Under the pieces are notes generated by a model. That model was not told the origin of the DNA and ran no database searches. It saw only the letters and a list, made by a program, of their open reading frames with translations. Made by a program: the position numbers and the translations under genes. 46,433 nt of DNA from assembly GCA_030602965.1 (NCBI GenBank), contig JAUVYS010000002.1, forward strand, positions 1 to 46,433. The letters are read 5' to 3'. Below, in pieces: positions 22,723-30,518 of this stretch (its first letter is position 1; every line of letters starts with the position of its first letter). Origin of the DNA: Candidatus Bathyarchaeota archaeon. GTDB lineage: Archaea > Thermoproteota > Bathyarchaeia > RBG-16-48-13 > JAGMEO01.

Positions 22723-23262
22723 TTAGAACCCGCGTAATACTGCTTCGCCTTCAGGAGTTAATTCTATGTATCTTTTAGGAGCTTCACCTGAAGCTAGAGC
22801 TACAGTATACTCGATGATTTCAAAGTATAATGTTTGTGCGCCAGCAGCTTTATTGATTTTCATATGTATTTCTATAGAGTAACTCCACTTATCCACTTCG
22901 TAAGGCCCAGTTAAAGCCGCTAAAACATTGTCTAACGGATTTATTGCTACACTGCTCAGCATAGGCTCGTCCTGCCAATACATGTTACATTGAACTAGTG
23001 TACTGAAAGAAAGATAGTGGATGTGAACAATTCTTTTTTGATCTATAGCACCGTGTAAAGGAGTGTATGCAGGTGCTCCTGTCGGTGCTTGTGCAGTTAA
23101 TGGATCTCCAGGGGTTTGAGTGCTAGCAGCATTATATGGCACTGCTTGCCTATTACGCTTCACCTTTGTAACAACGTAAAATTTCGCTCCGATTTTGAAG
23201 ACGTGTCCAGCTTTACTTACGGGAAGTCTCTCTGTCCTTATTTGGTATGGTATAAAACTCAT
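22723..23262 (-). CDS. Beta-rich virion-type protein, 179 aa
   Basis: ATG with GAGGCGAG upstream; begins MSFIPYQIRTERLPVSKAGH. Predicted beta barrel or sandwich with Thr/Ala/Gly-rich loops. First gene after the clan-CD protease, in the same direction. It might be a capsid-type subunit; there is no sequence signature to prove it. Confidence 0.6.
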   Translation of the reverse strand: MSFIPYQIRTERLPVSKAGHVFKIGAKFYVVTKVKRNRQAVPYNAASTQTPGDPLTAQAPTGAPAYTPLHGAIDQKRIVHIHYLSFSTLVQCNMYWQDEPMLSSVAINPLDNVLAALTGPYEVDKWSYSIEIHMKINKAAGAQTLYFEIIEYTVALASGEAPKRYIELTPEGEAVLRGF

Positions 23263-23325
23263 TTACTCGCCTCGTACTACTAATACTATGAATAGAATAA
23301 GAGAGGGTTTCTTATTTTAAAGTTA

Positions 23326-23970
23326 TCATAATTTTGCGTGTGTATCTCCAAAAAACCGTGCGTGATTATAATTGTAAAAGAGATATTTAGCAGTGAGAAT
23401 ATTGTTTTGTTCTTCCATCATTGTTACATAATACAAAAAACTGTTTTTCATGTCGTTAAAGGCTTCTCCCGCAGTTTTTCCTTCATCTAACCCTAAAGGA
23501 AACTGTAATGCACTGATAAAAGAGGGGTAACTATCATTGTCTGGAGGTCCAGAATCTGACGCTGTGAAAATGAAGGGGCGGTCAAACGCTACAACTGCTG
23601 ATGCTCCGTGTTGTATTAGTGCAGGTGCAAGTTCTTTTCCACAGTTACAAGTAAACAAATAAACGATACGGTCACTCATCCAGGAAGGGTTTTCATCCTG
23701 TATTTTCAGGTTTAAGTCAGGATCAAAATTTTTTATGCCTAAAATAACGTTTTCGTTGCATCCTTTAATTCCTTTACTTCCACCATGACTATTCAAAATT
23801 ACTAGTCGTGGATCAAATTTGACCAGGGCATCATACAAAGTTGATAAAATTGCAGTTCTTAAAAAAACAACTTTATGTTTTTTTGCTAAGTGATCAGCTA
23901 ATGAACGGAGATAATAATATCCATATTGAATACTTGTGTCCTCTGGACAACAAACAATCAATATAGACAT
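23326..23970 (-). CDS. Clan-CD (caspase/gingipain-like) cysteine protease, 214 aa
   Basis: The alpha/beta Rossmann-like order of a caspase-hemoglobinase fold is visible. The catalytic His62 lies in LVILNSHGGSKG after a hydrophobic strand, and the Cys (108 or 110) in VYLFTCNCGKEL after the next. Length and motif order match C25/metacaspase-like enzymes; the exact family is unclear. No propeptide or signal peptide. It lies inside the structural gene block, close to proteins with the shared tag, so virion maturation is a reasonable role; signalling cleavage of host targets is the alternative. Confidence 0.8.
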   Translation of the reverse strand: MSILIVCCPEDTSIQYGYYYLRSLADHLAKKHKVVFLRTAILSTLYDALVKFDPRLVILNSHGGSKGIKGCNENVILGIKNFDPDLNLKIQDENPSWMSDRIVYLFTCNCGKELAPALIQHGASAVVAFDRPFIFTASDSGPPDNDSYPSFISALQFPLGLDEGKTAGEAFNDMKNSFLYYVTMMEEQNNILTAKYLFYNYNHARFFGDTHAKL

Positions 23971-23991
23971 ACATTCTGTATTCCTTGCAGA

Positions 23992-24291
23992 TTATCTTAG
24001 TCGCTTACGGATCACTCTTTCTCCTCGTCTAGCCGCGGCTTCTGCGAGTTCTCGACCTAAAGCTGTGAAAATAAAGAAGCCTATTACTAATCCAACAGCC
24101 ATTCCTGGAATGAATCGATCGAAAGATGATGTTTGAAAAGATTGTTTTTCAAGCCGTAATTGAAATGGTTGTTTCCCAAGCCGTAACTGAAATGATTGCT
24201 TCCCAAGCCGTAGTGTTTTGCTAACACGTTCGCCAAGTCGTTCGCCAAGTGTTTTTTCTTCAAATTCTACTTCTTCATATAAGAAGACCAT
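23992..24291 (-). CDS. Tag-bearing membrane protein with short repeats, 99 aa
   Basis: Begins MVFLYEEVEF (shared tag). Three tandem copies of LRLGKQSFQ-type nonapeptides follow at residues about 28-54, then one hydrophobic helix (IPGMAVGLVIGFFIFTALG) and a basic C-terminus (RRGERVIRKRLR). TAATG overlap with the upstream gene. Confidence 0.7.
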   Translation of the reverse strand: MVFLYEEVEFEEKTLGERLGERVSKTLRLGKQSFQLRLGKQPFQLRLEKQSFQTSSFDRFIPGMAVGLVIGFFIFTALGRELAEAAARRGERVIRKRLR

Positions 24292-24422
24292 TATTTCGTT
24301 CTCCTTTCATATTCACGGTCTGCTTCTGATAATGCTTTTCCTAACGTGGTTCCACGTTTTTTTTCTTGTTCCGCCTCATCAAGATTAAGAACTTTCTTAT
24401 CCACAACTATTTTTTTTGTCAT
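24291..24422 (-). CDS. Small charged protein, 43 aa
   Basis: Starts MTKKIVVDKKVLNL and is helical and charged thereafter. GGTGAAA precedes the ATG; its stop overlaps the start of the tagged membrane protein. Not recognised. Confidence 0.55.
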   Translation of the reverse strand: MTKKIVVDKKVLNLDEAEQEKKRGTTLGKALSEADREYERRTK

Positions 24423-24426
24423 GTTT

Positions 24427-25035
24427 TCACCTCTCCTTCACAGCCTTAATTACAATCGCTGTTCCTATAAGACCCGCAACGATTAATACTCCGTATATAA
24501 TTTCTTTTGGAATTTTCGCTAGGGCTTCTGGAACTGCTTTGATCCAAGATCCTATTTCTCGTGCATTCTCTAAAAGAAAATATCCTGCGATAAATATGCC
24601 TACTACTATAATAACAGCCTTGATTATGCTAATTATAGCAGCAGAGACAACAAATGAATGAACATCTACGTCAGGTATATCAGTCTTAAAAAATGTAGTT
24701 GTTGTAACATAACACCGATAAGCGTTTTCGTATCGTTCATAATCATAATATAGCCATTCCCAACGAAAAGATACATTTATCGAGATTATTTGTAATGCAC
24801 GGCCTTCCTTCAGAAATTCTGCGGTTAATTTCTCGAATACTGCTGCCTTCATTCTTTCTGTAATCTCTGGTTCATGCCAATTTGGACTTACAGAGGGTGG
24901 AGAATACCAAAGTGCAGTCTCAAGAAGCCACTTCCATTCATACTCAAACAATTTTTGAAGTGACCGAACAACTTGAGGTTTAAGAGATGAAATAGTTTTG
25001 TCTTTAAATTCTAATTCTTCATATAACAAAACCAT
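24427..25035 (-). CDS. Tag-bearing membrane protein, 202 aa
   Basis: Begins MVLLYEELEF (shared tag) at the ATG at 25035, with GGAG upstream; an ATG four codons earlier is open. Residues 10-120 form a soluble alpha/beta part rich in Trp/Tyr. Two hydrophobic helices follow (VSAAIISIIKAVIIVVGIFIAG; IYGVLIVAGLIGTAIVI). Ends in a basic KAVKER. Probably a virion membrane or cell-surface protein. Confidence 0.7.
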   Translation of the reverse strand: MVLLYEELEFKDKTISSLKPQVVRSLQKLFEYEWKWLLETALWYSPPSVSPNWHEPEITERMKAAVFEKLTAEFLKEGRALQIISINVSFRWEWLYYDYERYENAYRCYVTTTTFFKTDIPDVDVHSFVVSAAIISIIKAVIIVVGIFIAGYFLLENAREIGSWIKAVPEALAKIPKEIIYGVLIVAGLIGTAIVIKAVKER

Positions 25036-25095
25036 TATTTTCTCCATCCATTAATATTTAATTCTAAGTTTTATGAGTTTCCACTGGCTGCACGA

Positions 25096-25953
25096 TTAAC
25101 TCTTGAGATGTAATTCAAATTGGTTACAAACCGTTTCTGCTTCACAATCATTAGGTATAGGATCTCCCCAACCTTCAATTCCAAAAGCTATTTCTTCTAT
25201 TGTCCATCCATCACCTATAGGCGGTGCTTCTCCCCGATTACTTCCTCCAATATTTGTTTCTTGATTAATAGGAATGTAACTTTCACCTTCTGTTAAATTG
25301 TGATGCCAAAAAAATGTTTGTGCACCTTTCTTGTATCTACAATCAACATAAATGTTACAAGCTCCCAATTTCTTCATTATCTCATAATCAAGAATAATGT
25401 AGCCTTCAACGGCTGGAATAGAATTTAAAAGCTGTTTCAAATGGCAAAGAGCCACTCTTCCATAAATTGTTTGATGTTCCTTCAAATAAAGACTGACACG
25501 ATCATCCAATCCCTGTATTTTATAATGCAGAACAGTTCCAGAACCGCCGCCGGCCCAACTCCAAGATGCTCCTGTGAAATGCCAATCAGCCACATCTTTT
25601 TCTAGACTTGAATCAAAACCTTCTTCAACCCAACGCCCTACATTAAGACTGGAATTCCTGTTAACAATAACATATTCTGATGGTGCAGCAGCAGTAATCA
25701 TCGGCAACGAAATCAAAGAAGCTAACCCTAAACTTCCAACCGACAAAAGAACAGGATTAATAGTCTCTGGTTTCTTAGAATCATATATACCTAAAGAAAT
25801 AATTGTAGCTGCCGCGCTACCAATTAAAAAAAGTTTCTGCCAAGGAAAACTAGGTTTTTCAAGAGGGGGAGGTCCATTATCCCCTTTTATTTTTATCGAG
25901 AAAGGTCTAACATCAAACCTTGTTTCCTCCTGTAAATCATAAAGAAATGGCAT
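25096..25953 (-). CDS. Tag-bearing membrane protein, 285 aa
   Basis: Start taken at the ATG at 25953, which exposes MPFLYDLQEETRFDVRPFSIKI. The frame is open to 26010 but lies in the neighbouring gene. Two hydrophobic helices follow (about 45-85), then a beta-rich ectodomain-like part with several Cys (CNIYVDC, CEAETVC). The RFDVRPFSIKIK segment mirrors RYDVRSFNINLR in the next upstream protein. Possible surface spike. Confidence 0.65.
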   Translation of the reverse strand: MPFLYDLQEETRFDVRPFSIKIKGDNGPPPLEKPSFPWQKLFLIGSAAATIISLGIYDSKKPETINPVLLSVGSLGLASLISLPMITAAAPSEYVIVNRNSSLNVGRWVEEGFDSSLEKDVADWHFTGASWSWAGGGSGTVLHYKIQGLDDRVSLYLKEHQTIYGRVALCHLKQLLNSIPAVEGYIILDYEIMKKLGACNIYVDCRYKKGAQTFFWHHNLTEGESYIPINQETNIGGSNRGEAPPIGDGWTIEEIAFGIEGWGDPIPNDCEAETVCNQFELHLKS

Positions 25954-25966
25954 AGCTGTTTCCCAG

Positions 25967-26368
25967 CTATGGAGATCTATTTGGAGGGCTTTCGATCCAC
26001 ACTTCACCACTTATGTTTTTAGCGGGCATTATAAAGAACATGTCATAATAGTCAACTACGCCTGGATCTAAAGATGAAAAAGGCCATTCATAAGCGTCTA
26101 CTCCATCCGCCGCTAATTGTGGTTGAAACTCTGCTCTGACGTTTCCAGTGTTTCTGATGTCACCATAAACCTTTACGCTTTGTCCTGCTTCGGCTTCAGA
26201 AGGATAATTTATAGATACAAACTCTACACTGATTTGTGGTTGAAATCTAAGATTGATATTAAAACTTCTAACATCGTATCTTGCAGGGGAAAACTTGCGA
26301 GAAGCAAACCGTAAACTATATTTCTTTTGAGGTATTTTTTCAAATACACTCTCATATAGTAAAACCAT
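25967..26368 (-). CDS. Tag-bearing beta-sandwich protein, 133 aa
   Basis: Begins MVLLYESVFE. Residues about 45-130 look like an Ig-like/CARDB-type beta sandwich (INYPSEAEAGQSVKVYGDIRNTGNVRAEF). No membrane segment. Likely a small surface or linker protein associated with the adjacent tagged proteins. Confidence 0.65.
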   Translation of the reverse strand: MVLLYESVFEKIPQKKYSLRFASRKFSPARYDVRSFNINLRFQPQISVEFVSINYPSEAEAGQSVKVYGDIRNTGNVRAEFQPQLAADGVDAYEWPFSSLDPGVVDYYDMFFIMPAKNISGEVWIESPPNRSP

Positions 26369-26399
26369 AGCTTAGACCAACTAAACGATCCTCACGCAG

Positions 26400-26421
26400 A
26401 CAGATAGCGTAAGCTATCTGT
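26400..26421 (-). terminator. GTAA-type hairpin between structural genes
   Basis: ACAGATAGC (26400-26408) pairs perfectly with GCTATCTGT (26413-26421) across a four-base loop. It follows the stop of 26422-26970 on the minus strand. There is no T run, so it may be an mRNA processing or stability element rather than a terminator. Confidence 0.4.
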
Positions 26422-26970
26422 TTAGACGTAGATTTTGGATTCAGCCATTGTTCGTGGCAATACTATGAAGGCTAACAGCCATCCAGGTGCAGGGCTTGAT
26501 GTAGAATGCACATAAAACCTGAAGGTTTCTCCGCCTTTGAAAACGTAATGGTCTAGATTGCCTTTGTATGCGCCTTGTCGTTCTAGGAAGAAGCATACTG
26601 GCCCAGTGAACCATTCACCGATCCAATCTATTCCACCACCACTCCACCATCGCATATAGTCAAAGTCCATTGTTGGCAAACCGAAACTGTCATCAACACC
26701 CCAATTCATTATTCCCCAAGGGAAAAATGCAGTGTTCTGCAGCAATGTTTTCTGTGTGTTTCCTTGCGGTAGATTATATGCTAATGCAGTTGGTAAAGGT
26801 AATCCGAGATGAACAGGTTTATGGCTTTCGATACGCATTTTAATGCGTTCACGATCGGCGATAGCAGCAGCTTCTAGTTTAGCATCTCTATATCTCATAG
26901 ACATTATCGTATAAAATTCATCTCTTGAAGTAGGAGTAAAAACTGGTCCTTGAATTATCGCGACCATCAT
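26422..26970 (-). CDS. Virion-type protein B, 182 aa
   Basis: Paralogue of 8511-9026 (shared PVH-G-P, MRWWSGG/MKWYEG, EWFTG/DWFTK and C-terminal VLPRTM). Its N-terminus (MMVAIIQGPVF) lacks the MVFLYE tag seen in the paralogue. GGAGTGG upstream. Probably a structural subunit; two diverged copies may form different positions in one assembly. Confidence 0.65.
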   Translation of the reverse strand: MMVAIIQGPVFTPTSRDEFYTIMSMRYRDAKLEAAAIADRERIKMRIESHKPVHLGLPLPTALAYNLPQGNTQKTLLQNTAFFPWGIMNWGVDDSFGLPTMDFDYMRWWSGGGIDWIGEWFTGPVCFFLERQGAYKGNLDHYVFKGGETFRFYVHSTSSPAPGWLLAFIVLPRTMAESKIYV

Positions 26971-26982
26971 TCTAATCCACTC

Positions 26983-27405
26983 CTAAATTTCCTCGACTAA
27001 TTCTTGTTCAGGAAACTCGATTGGTGTAGGATACTGAAGCCCTTCTTTTAATGGAAGTTTTCTAGGTGTTCCAGATGATCTTCTTCTGAATTCATAGGTT
27101 CCACGTTTTCTTAACTCGTCCAGTATGATGATACTTGTGCCTGTTGCAAGTCCTGCACCGCCCATTGCACCTAGCAACGCTCTGTTTTCTGGATCTGTTG
27201 TGATTTTACCTGTTTTGTGGCTGTAATATGCAAGTCCTATACCTAGGATTCCTTGAATTAATCCTATAATTCCACTGATTTTAATTCCTGATTTAGCTAC
27301 GGCTGGATCGCCTAAAACTCGTCCGCCTTTCAAAGCATATTCAGATACTAATGGAACGCCTACGCCTAAAACCGCGCCTCCCGCAGTCTTTAATACCACG
27401 GACAT
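26983..27405 (-). CDS. Gly-rich membrane protein, 140 aa
   Basis: Three hydrophobic Gly/Ala-rich segments (about 5-20, 38-58, 72-92), then a basic/acidic tail (RRRSSGTPRKLPLKEG...). First gene of the structural unit, with GAGGA upstream. High Gly content and position suit an abundant membrane or pore-like virion protein; not recognised. Confidence 0.6.
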   Translation of the reverse strand: MSVVLKTAGGAVLGVGVPLVSEYALKGGRVLGDPAVAKSGIKISGIIGLIQGILGIGLAYYSHKTGKITTDPENRALLGAMGGAGLATGTSIIILDELRKRGTYEFRRRSSGTPRKLPLKEGLQYPTPIEFPEQELVEEI

Positions 27406-27440
27406 TTTTTTTCCTCTTTAGAGTAGTAAGGTATTAACCG

Positions 27441-27448
27441 TATTTAAA
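27441..27448 (-). promoter_or_regulatory. TATA box of the structural unit
   Basis: CTTTAAATA on the minus strand, about 40 bases before the ATG at 27405, leaving a leader of about 14 bases that holds GAGGA. Probably the main late-type promoter for 27.4-16.6 kb. Confidence 0.55.
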
Positions 27449-27480
27449 GCTTGTTTTATTAAAATAAGCTATTAGAACAC

Positions 27481-27505
27481 TTATTATATCTAAAGATTAC
27501 TTAAG
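27481..27505 (-). repeat. 25-bp shared control element, copy 1
   Basis: Matches 39337-39361 at 23 of 25 positions. On the minus strand it contains CTTAAGTAATCTTTAG followed by ATATAATAA. It lies upstream of the structural-unit TATA box and downstream of the ABC permease gene. Confidence 0.6.
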
Positions 27506-27522
27506 TAACCATTTGGTATACA

Positions 27523-28284
27523 TCAAGTTTTCATCCCCCATTTCTTCACGGTTTTTGTTTCAATAAATTCTAGAATGATGTTTTCCATTAAGATGCCGAG
27601 AAGGGAGATGCAGAAGAGGGTGCCAAGCATTCCCGCCGCGTTTAATTGAAATCGATTAACGTAGATAAGCCAGCCTAACCCTCCTTTACCGCCTACTGCA
27701 CCGAACACTAATTCGGCGGCGACTACGCTTCTCCAAGCGACTCCCCAAGCACTTCTGAAACCGGTGATAAGATGGGGAAGAGAGGCAGGTAATAATATGT
27801 ATCTGACTAAAGGTAATCCTTGAAGACCATAATTTTTTCCAACTTCCACTGTGATTCCTCTAAGAGTGTTCAGTCCATTCATGATGTTAAGGGTGTAGGG
27901 ACATAATGACCCGAAAATAGTTATGAAGATGATAGCGTTCTCTCCTAGGCCGAACCATAAAATAGCGAAGGGAAGCATTGAAATGGCTGGAACTGGATTA
28001 AATATTGAAATTATCGCTTCTACTACAGGTCTGGTTCTTTGTGAAAGAGCAGATAAGGTTCCAAGGATGAAACTTAAACAACTGCTAATTGAAAGTCCTA
28101 TGAATAATAACTTGAAAGTGTAAGTGATAGCTTCAAAAAGCCTGGTGTAATGAGTTATCATATAGATGATTGTGTCTGTTATTGATGGAAAAATAAAGGG
28201 GGAGAAGATACGTATTCGCGCAATTGTTTCCCAAAGGGTTAATGCTGAGAAAACGAAAAAGATTTTGATATGTGACTTTTTCAT
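27523..28284 (-). CDS. ABC transporter permease, NitT/TauT (SsuC-like) family
   Basis: 253 aa with about six hydrophobic segments and the EAA-loop characteristic of BPD permeases (AAELVFGAVGGKGGLGWLI near residue 190). It forms the membrane channel for the binding protein and ATPase encoded immediately upstream, overlapping the binding-protein stop. The substrate class in this family is nitrate, sulfonates, taurine or thiamine precursors; the sequence alone does not choose among them. Confidence 0.85.
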   Translation of the reverse strand: MKKSHIKIFFVFSALTLWETIARIRIFSPFIFPSITDTIIYMITHYTRLFEAITYTFKLLFIGLSISSCLSFILGTLSALSQRTRPVVEAIISIFNPVPAISMLPFAILWFGLGENAIIFITIFGSLCPYTLNIMNGLNTLRGITVEVGKNYGLQGLPLVRYILLPASLPHLITGFRSAWGVAWRSVVAAELVFGAVGGKGGLGWLIYVNRFQLNAAGMLGTLFCISLLGILMENIILEFIETKTVKKWGMKT

Positions 28285-29327
28285 TTTCCTATCAATCCTT
28301 TTGTTTCTGCGAATAGCATATCTTCAAACGTTAATGTTTTTTGTATCAAGTCTAGTTTGTGCATTATTGCTGCTATGTCTTCTACTGCAGATAAACCGAA
28401 AGTTGGATTCCACATTAAGCATGGTTGCCCCAAACGATTCTTAAGGAGCCATAGATCCCAAGCTTCATCTGGTTCGTATTCATAGACTAATCCTATAATT
28501 TTTGATGCTTCCTGCGGATTGTTAATGATGTATTCGGTGGCTTTGAACCACGCTGTCATAACAGCAGATAATAATTCTGGATGTTCTTCACAGAATTCAA
28601 CTCGACCGATAAGAGAGCTTCCTGGAAGAGGAGTACCCCAAATTTCAGTGTCACAAGTAACCATGTGATATTTCGATTTTGTTTCACCTTCAGGATTCAC
28701 TTCAACCGCATTAGCATATTGAATTGTGTAAGGAACTCCAGTGAAAGCACAATCTATTTGTTTTTCTTCCATCAATTGAAAAGCGTCTGGGTGAGTGAAG
28801 AATACACTCACAGCATCAGCTTCTTCTTTTGTTCTACCTAAGTCACCGAAGGCTTTGATTAATCCTGCTTGTTCAATGCTTCCAAGTTTTACAACTCCAA
28901 CTTTGTCTCCACGTTTAATGTCGGCTATTGATTGGATATCCTCTCTCCAAGTCCAAAGTTCATGTTCTTTGCTTCCCATACTTAACAAGATTTTAGTGCC
29001 TATTTGTTGGTCTACTCCTTTAATGGCGGGCGCGATCCCCATAGATCCGAACTCTAAGCTTCCCGCTACAAAAGCCTCATTGATTGCTGTTCCTCCACTG
29101 ATTTTTTGAAATATGCCTATTGCTGTGCCATTTGAGTATTTTTGTAATAGATTAAAGTGATCTATGATAATGTGTTGTCCATAATGAAAACCGAATTGAT
29201 ACGCGAAACGTACTTCGGTAACAGATATTTCAGGAACATAGGGATTAGACATTGAATACAAGAAAACACTAGACAAAATAATTAGAGTTAAAGCTAAAAC
29301 AACTGATACAACTTTATATTTATTCAT
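28281..29327 (-). CDS. ABC transporter substrate-binding protein, NMT1/SsuA-like
   Basis: 348 aa. A basic start and hydrophobic stretch (VVSVVLALTLIILSSVFLYS) form a signal or membrane anchor; a two-lobe binding domain follows (EVRFAYQFGFHYGQ..., GTAINEAFVAGSLEFGSMG). This is the NMT1/THI5-like fold used for sulfonates, taurine or pyrimidines. GGAGGTG before the ATG at 29327 fixes the start, overlapping the ATPase stop. Captures substrate outside the cell. Confidence 0.85.
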   Translation of the reverse strand: MNKYKVVSVVLALTLIILSSVFLYSMSNPYVPEISVTEVRFAYQFGFHYGQHIIIDHFNLLQKYSNGTAIGIFQKISGGTAINEAFVAGSLEFGSMGIAPAIKGVDQQIGTKILLSMGSKEHELWTWREDIQSIADIKRGDKVGVVKLGSIEQAGLIKAFGDLGRTKEEADAVSVFFTHPDAFQLMEEKQIDCAFTGVPYTIQYANAVEVNPEGETKSKYHMVTCDTEIWGTPLPGSSLIGRVEFCEEHPELLSAVMTAWFKATEYIINNPQEASKIIGLVYEYEPDEAWDLWLLKNRLGQPCLMWNPTFGLSAVEDIAAIMHKLDLIQKTLTFEDMLFAETKGLIGK

Positions 29328-30046
29328 TGTTTCACCTCCATTTCCTTTAATACTGCTGTCCAATACTTACCAAAGTCTGCGCTGGCAACGTTTCTTGGTC
29401 TAGGTAATTCTATGTCAAATATTGATTGGATTCTGCCTTTTTTAGATAAGACAACCACTCTATCGGCAAGAAATATGGATTCTCGAATGTTATGTGTTAC
29501 AAAGAGTATGGTTATCTTAATTGTTTGCCAGATCTGTACCAGTTCAGACTGTAACCTTCTTCGAGTTTGCGCGTCAAGGCTTCCGAACGGTTCATCCATC
29601 AATAATATGGACGGGTTCATTACAAGCGCGCGTGCAATCGCCGTTCTCTGTTTCATGCCTCCACTCAATTCATGAGGGTATTTGTGTCTTGCATCTGTTA
29701 AACCAACAAGTTCTAACATTTCAAGAGGTTTTCTAGATGATTTATTTCCTGATAGTTTTGGGCCGAAAGCAATATTTTCAATTGTGGTTTTCCAAGGAAG
29801 CAATTGATTTAATTCTTGAAATACCATAAATCTCGTTGGTGACGGTGCAATTATAGGCTTATCATCATGTAATACTGTGCCAGTGTAGGATTCAAAACCT
29901 CCCACCACCCGTAATAAAGTGGTTTTTCCACAACCCGAAAAACCGACTATACAAACAAAATTTCCATCATCTATATTTAGATTGATGTTGTCAAGAACTT
30001 TGTTTGAATCAAAACTTTTTGAAACGTTTCTAAGAGTTAAACCCAC
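29324..30046 (-). CDS. ABC transporter ATPase, NitT/TauT (SsuB-like) family
   Basis: All NBD motifs are intact: Walker A GFSGCGKTT (35-43), Q-loop Gln77, signature LSGGMKQR (127-134), Walker B ILLMDEP (147-153) and switch His185. 240 aa, usual for this family. GTG start, with GGAG upstream at slightly long spacing. First gene of the three-gene transporter, in the order ATPase, binding protein, permease. It powers uptake; presence on a virus-like element suggests host metabolic augmentation. Confidence 0.9.
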   Translation of the reverse strand: MGLTLRNVSKSFDSNKVLDNINLNIDDGNFVCIVGFSGCGKTTLLRVVGGFESYTGTVLHDDKPIIAPSPTRFMVFQELNQLLPWKTTIENIAFGPKLSGNKSSRKPLEMLELVGLTDARHKYPHELSGGMKQRTAIARALVMNPSILLMDEPFGSLDAQTRRRLQSELVQIWQTIKITILFVTHNIRESIFLADRVVVLSKKGRIQSIFDIELPRPRNVASADFGKYWTAVLKEMEVKQ

Positions 30047-30101
30047 AACATACGCCTGTTCTCCTCAAGCAGTTTCCATTTGGAACTTGTTACTTAAATA
30101 A

Positions 30102-30518
30102 TTATAGTTCCCATTCAGATAATTCTCTCAACATTCTACCGCTTATTTTCAAGGGGCCTATTTTGCTTCTACGTAAATGTCGAGATTTAATACCTAGCTT
30201 CTCCATTTTCCTTATAGTCTGTAAGTTACCCGTGACTACAACATCAAAACGTGGTAAATCATCAAAGGTTTCTCTTTCTATAAAACCTTTTCCTATAACA
30301 ATCACTTTATACTTAGGTAAATGTTTGAATACATCCTCTAATATTCTCTCGATCTCATTTATTGCTATAACCTGTTTCCTTGTCCCACCATATGTATAAG
30401 TGGTAATTGCTACGATTATTTCACTATACAAAGGATATATTCTCATAAGTGATAGAACATGACCTAGATGCGGAGGTTGGAAACGTTATCGACCAGGAAA
30501 AATTGCTATCCCTGGCAT
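30102..30518 (-). pseudogene. HIGH-family nucleotidyltransferase (NadM-like) with in-frame TAA
   Basis: Read in one frame: MPGIAIFPGR, TAA (30486-30488), then RFQPPHLGHVLSLMRIYPL... and on to KISGRMLREL. FxGRFQPxHxGH is the nucleotide-binding signature of archaeal NMN adenylyltransferase and relatives, and KISGRMLR matches the ISSTxIR-like second motif. The stop lies between two Arg codons (CGA TAA CGT); removing six bases gives exactly GRFQPPHLGH. The upstream ATG has a strong AAGGAGGTGG site, so the start is used. About 137 aa would be encoded, shorter than usual NadM (~170). Either a decaying gene, ribosomal bypass, or separate initiation inside. Confidence 0.7.

Noticed and set aside
30047..30101. 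TPP or other riboswitch before the transporter
   Set aside because: Only about 55 bases separate the genes, and no conserved thi-box (CUGAGA...) is present.
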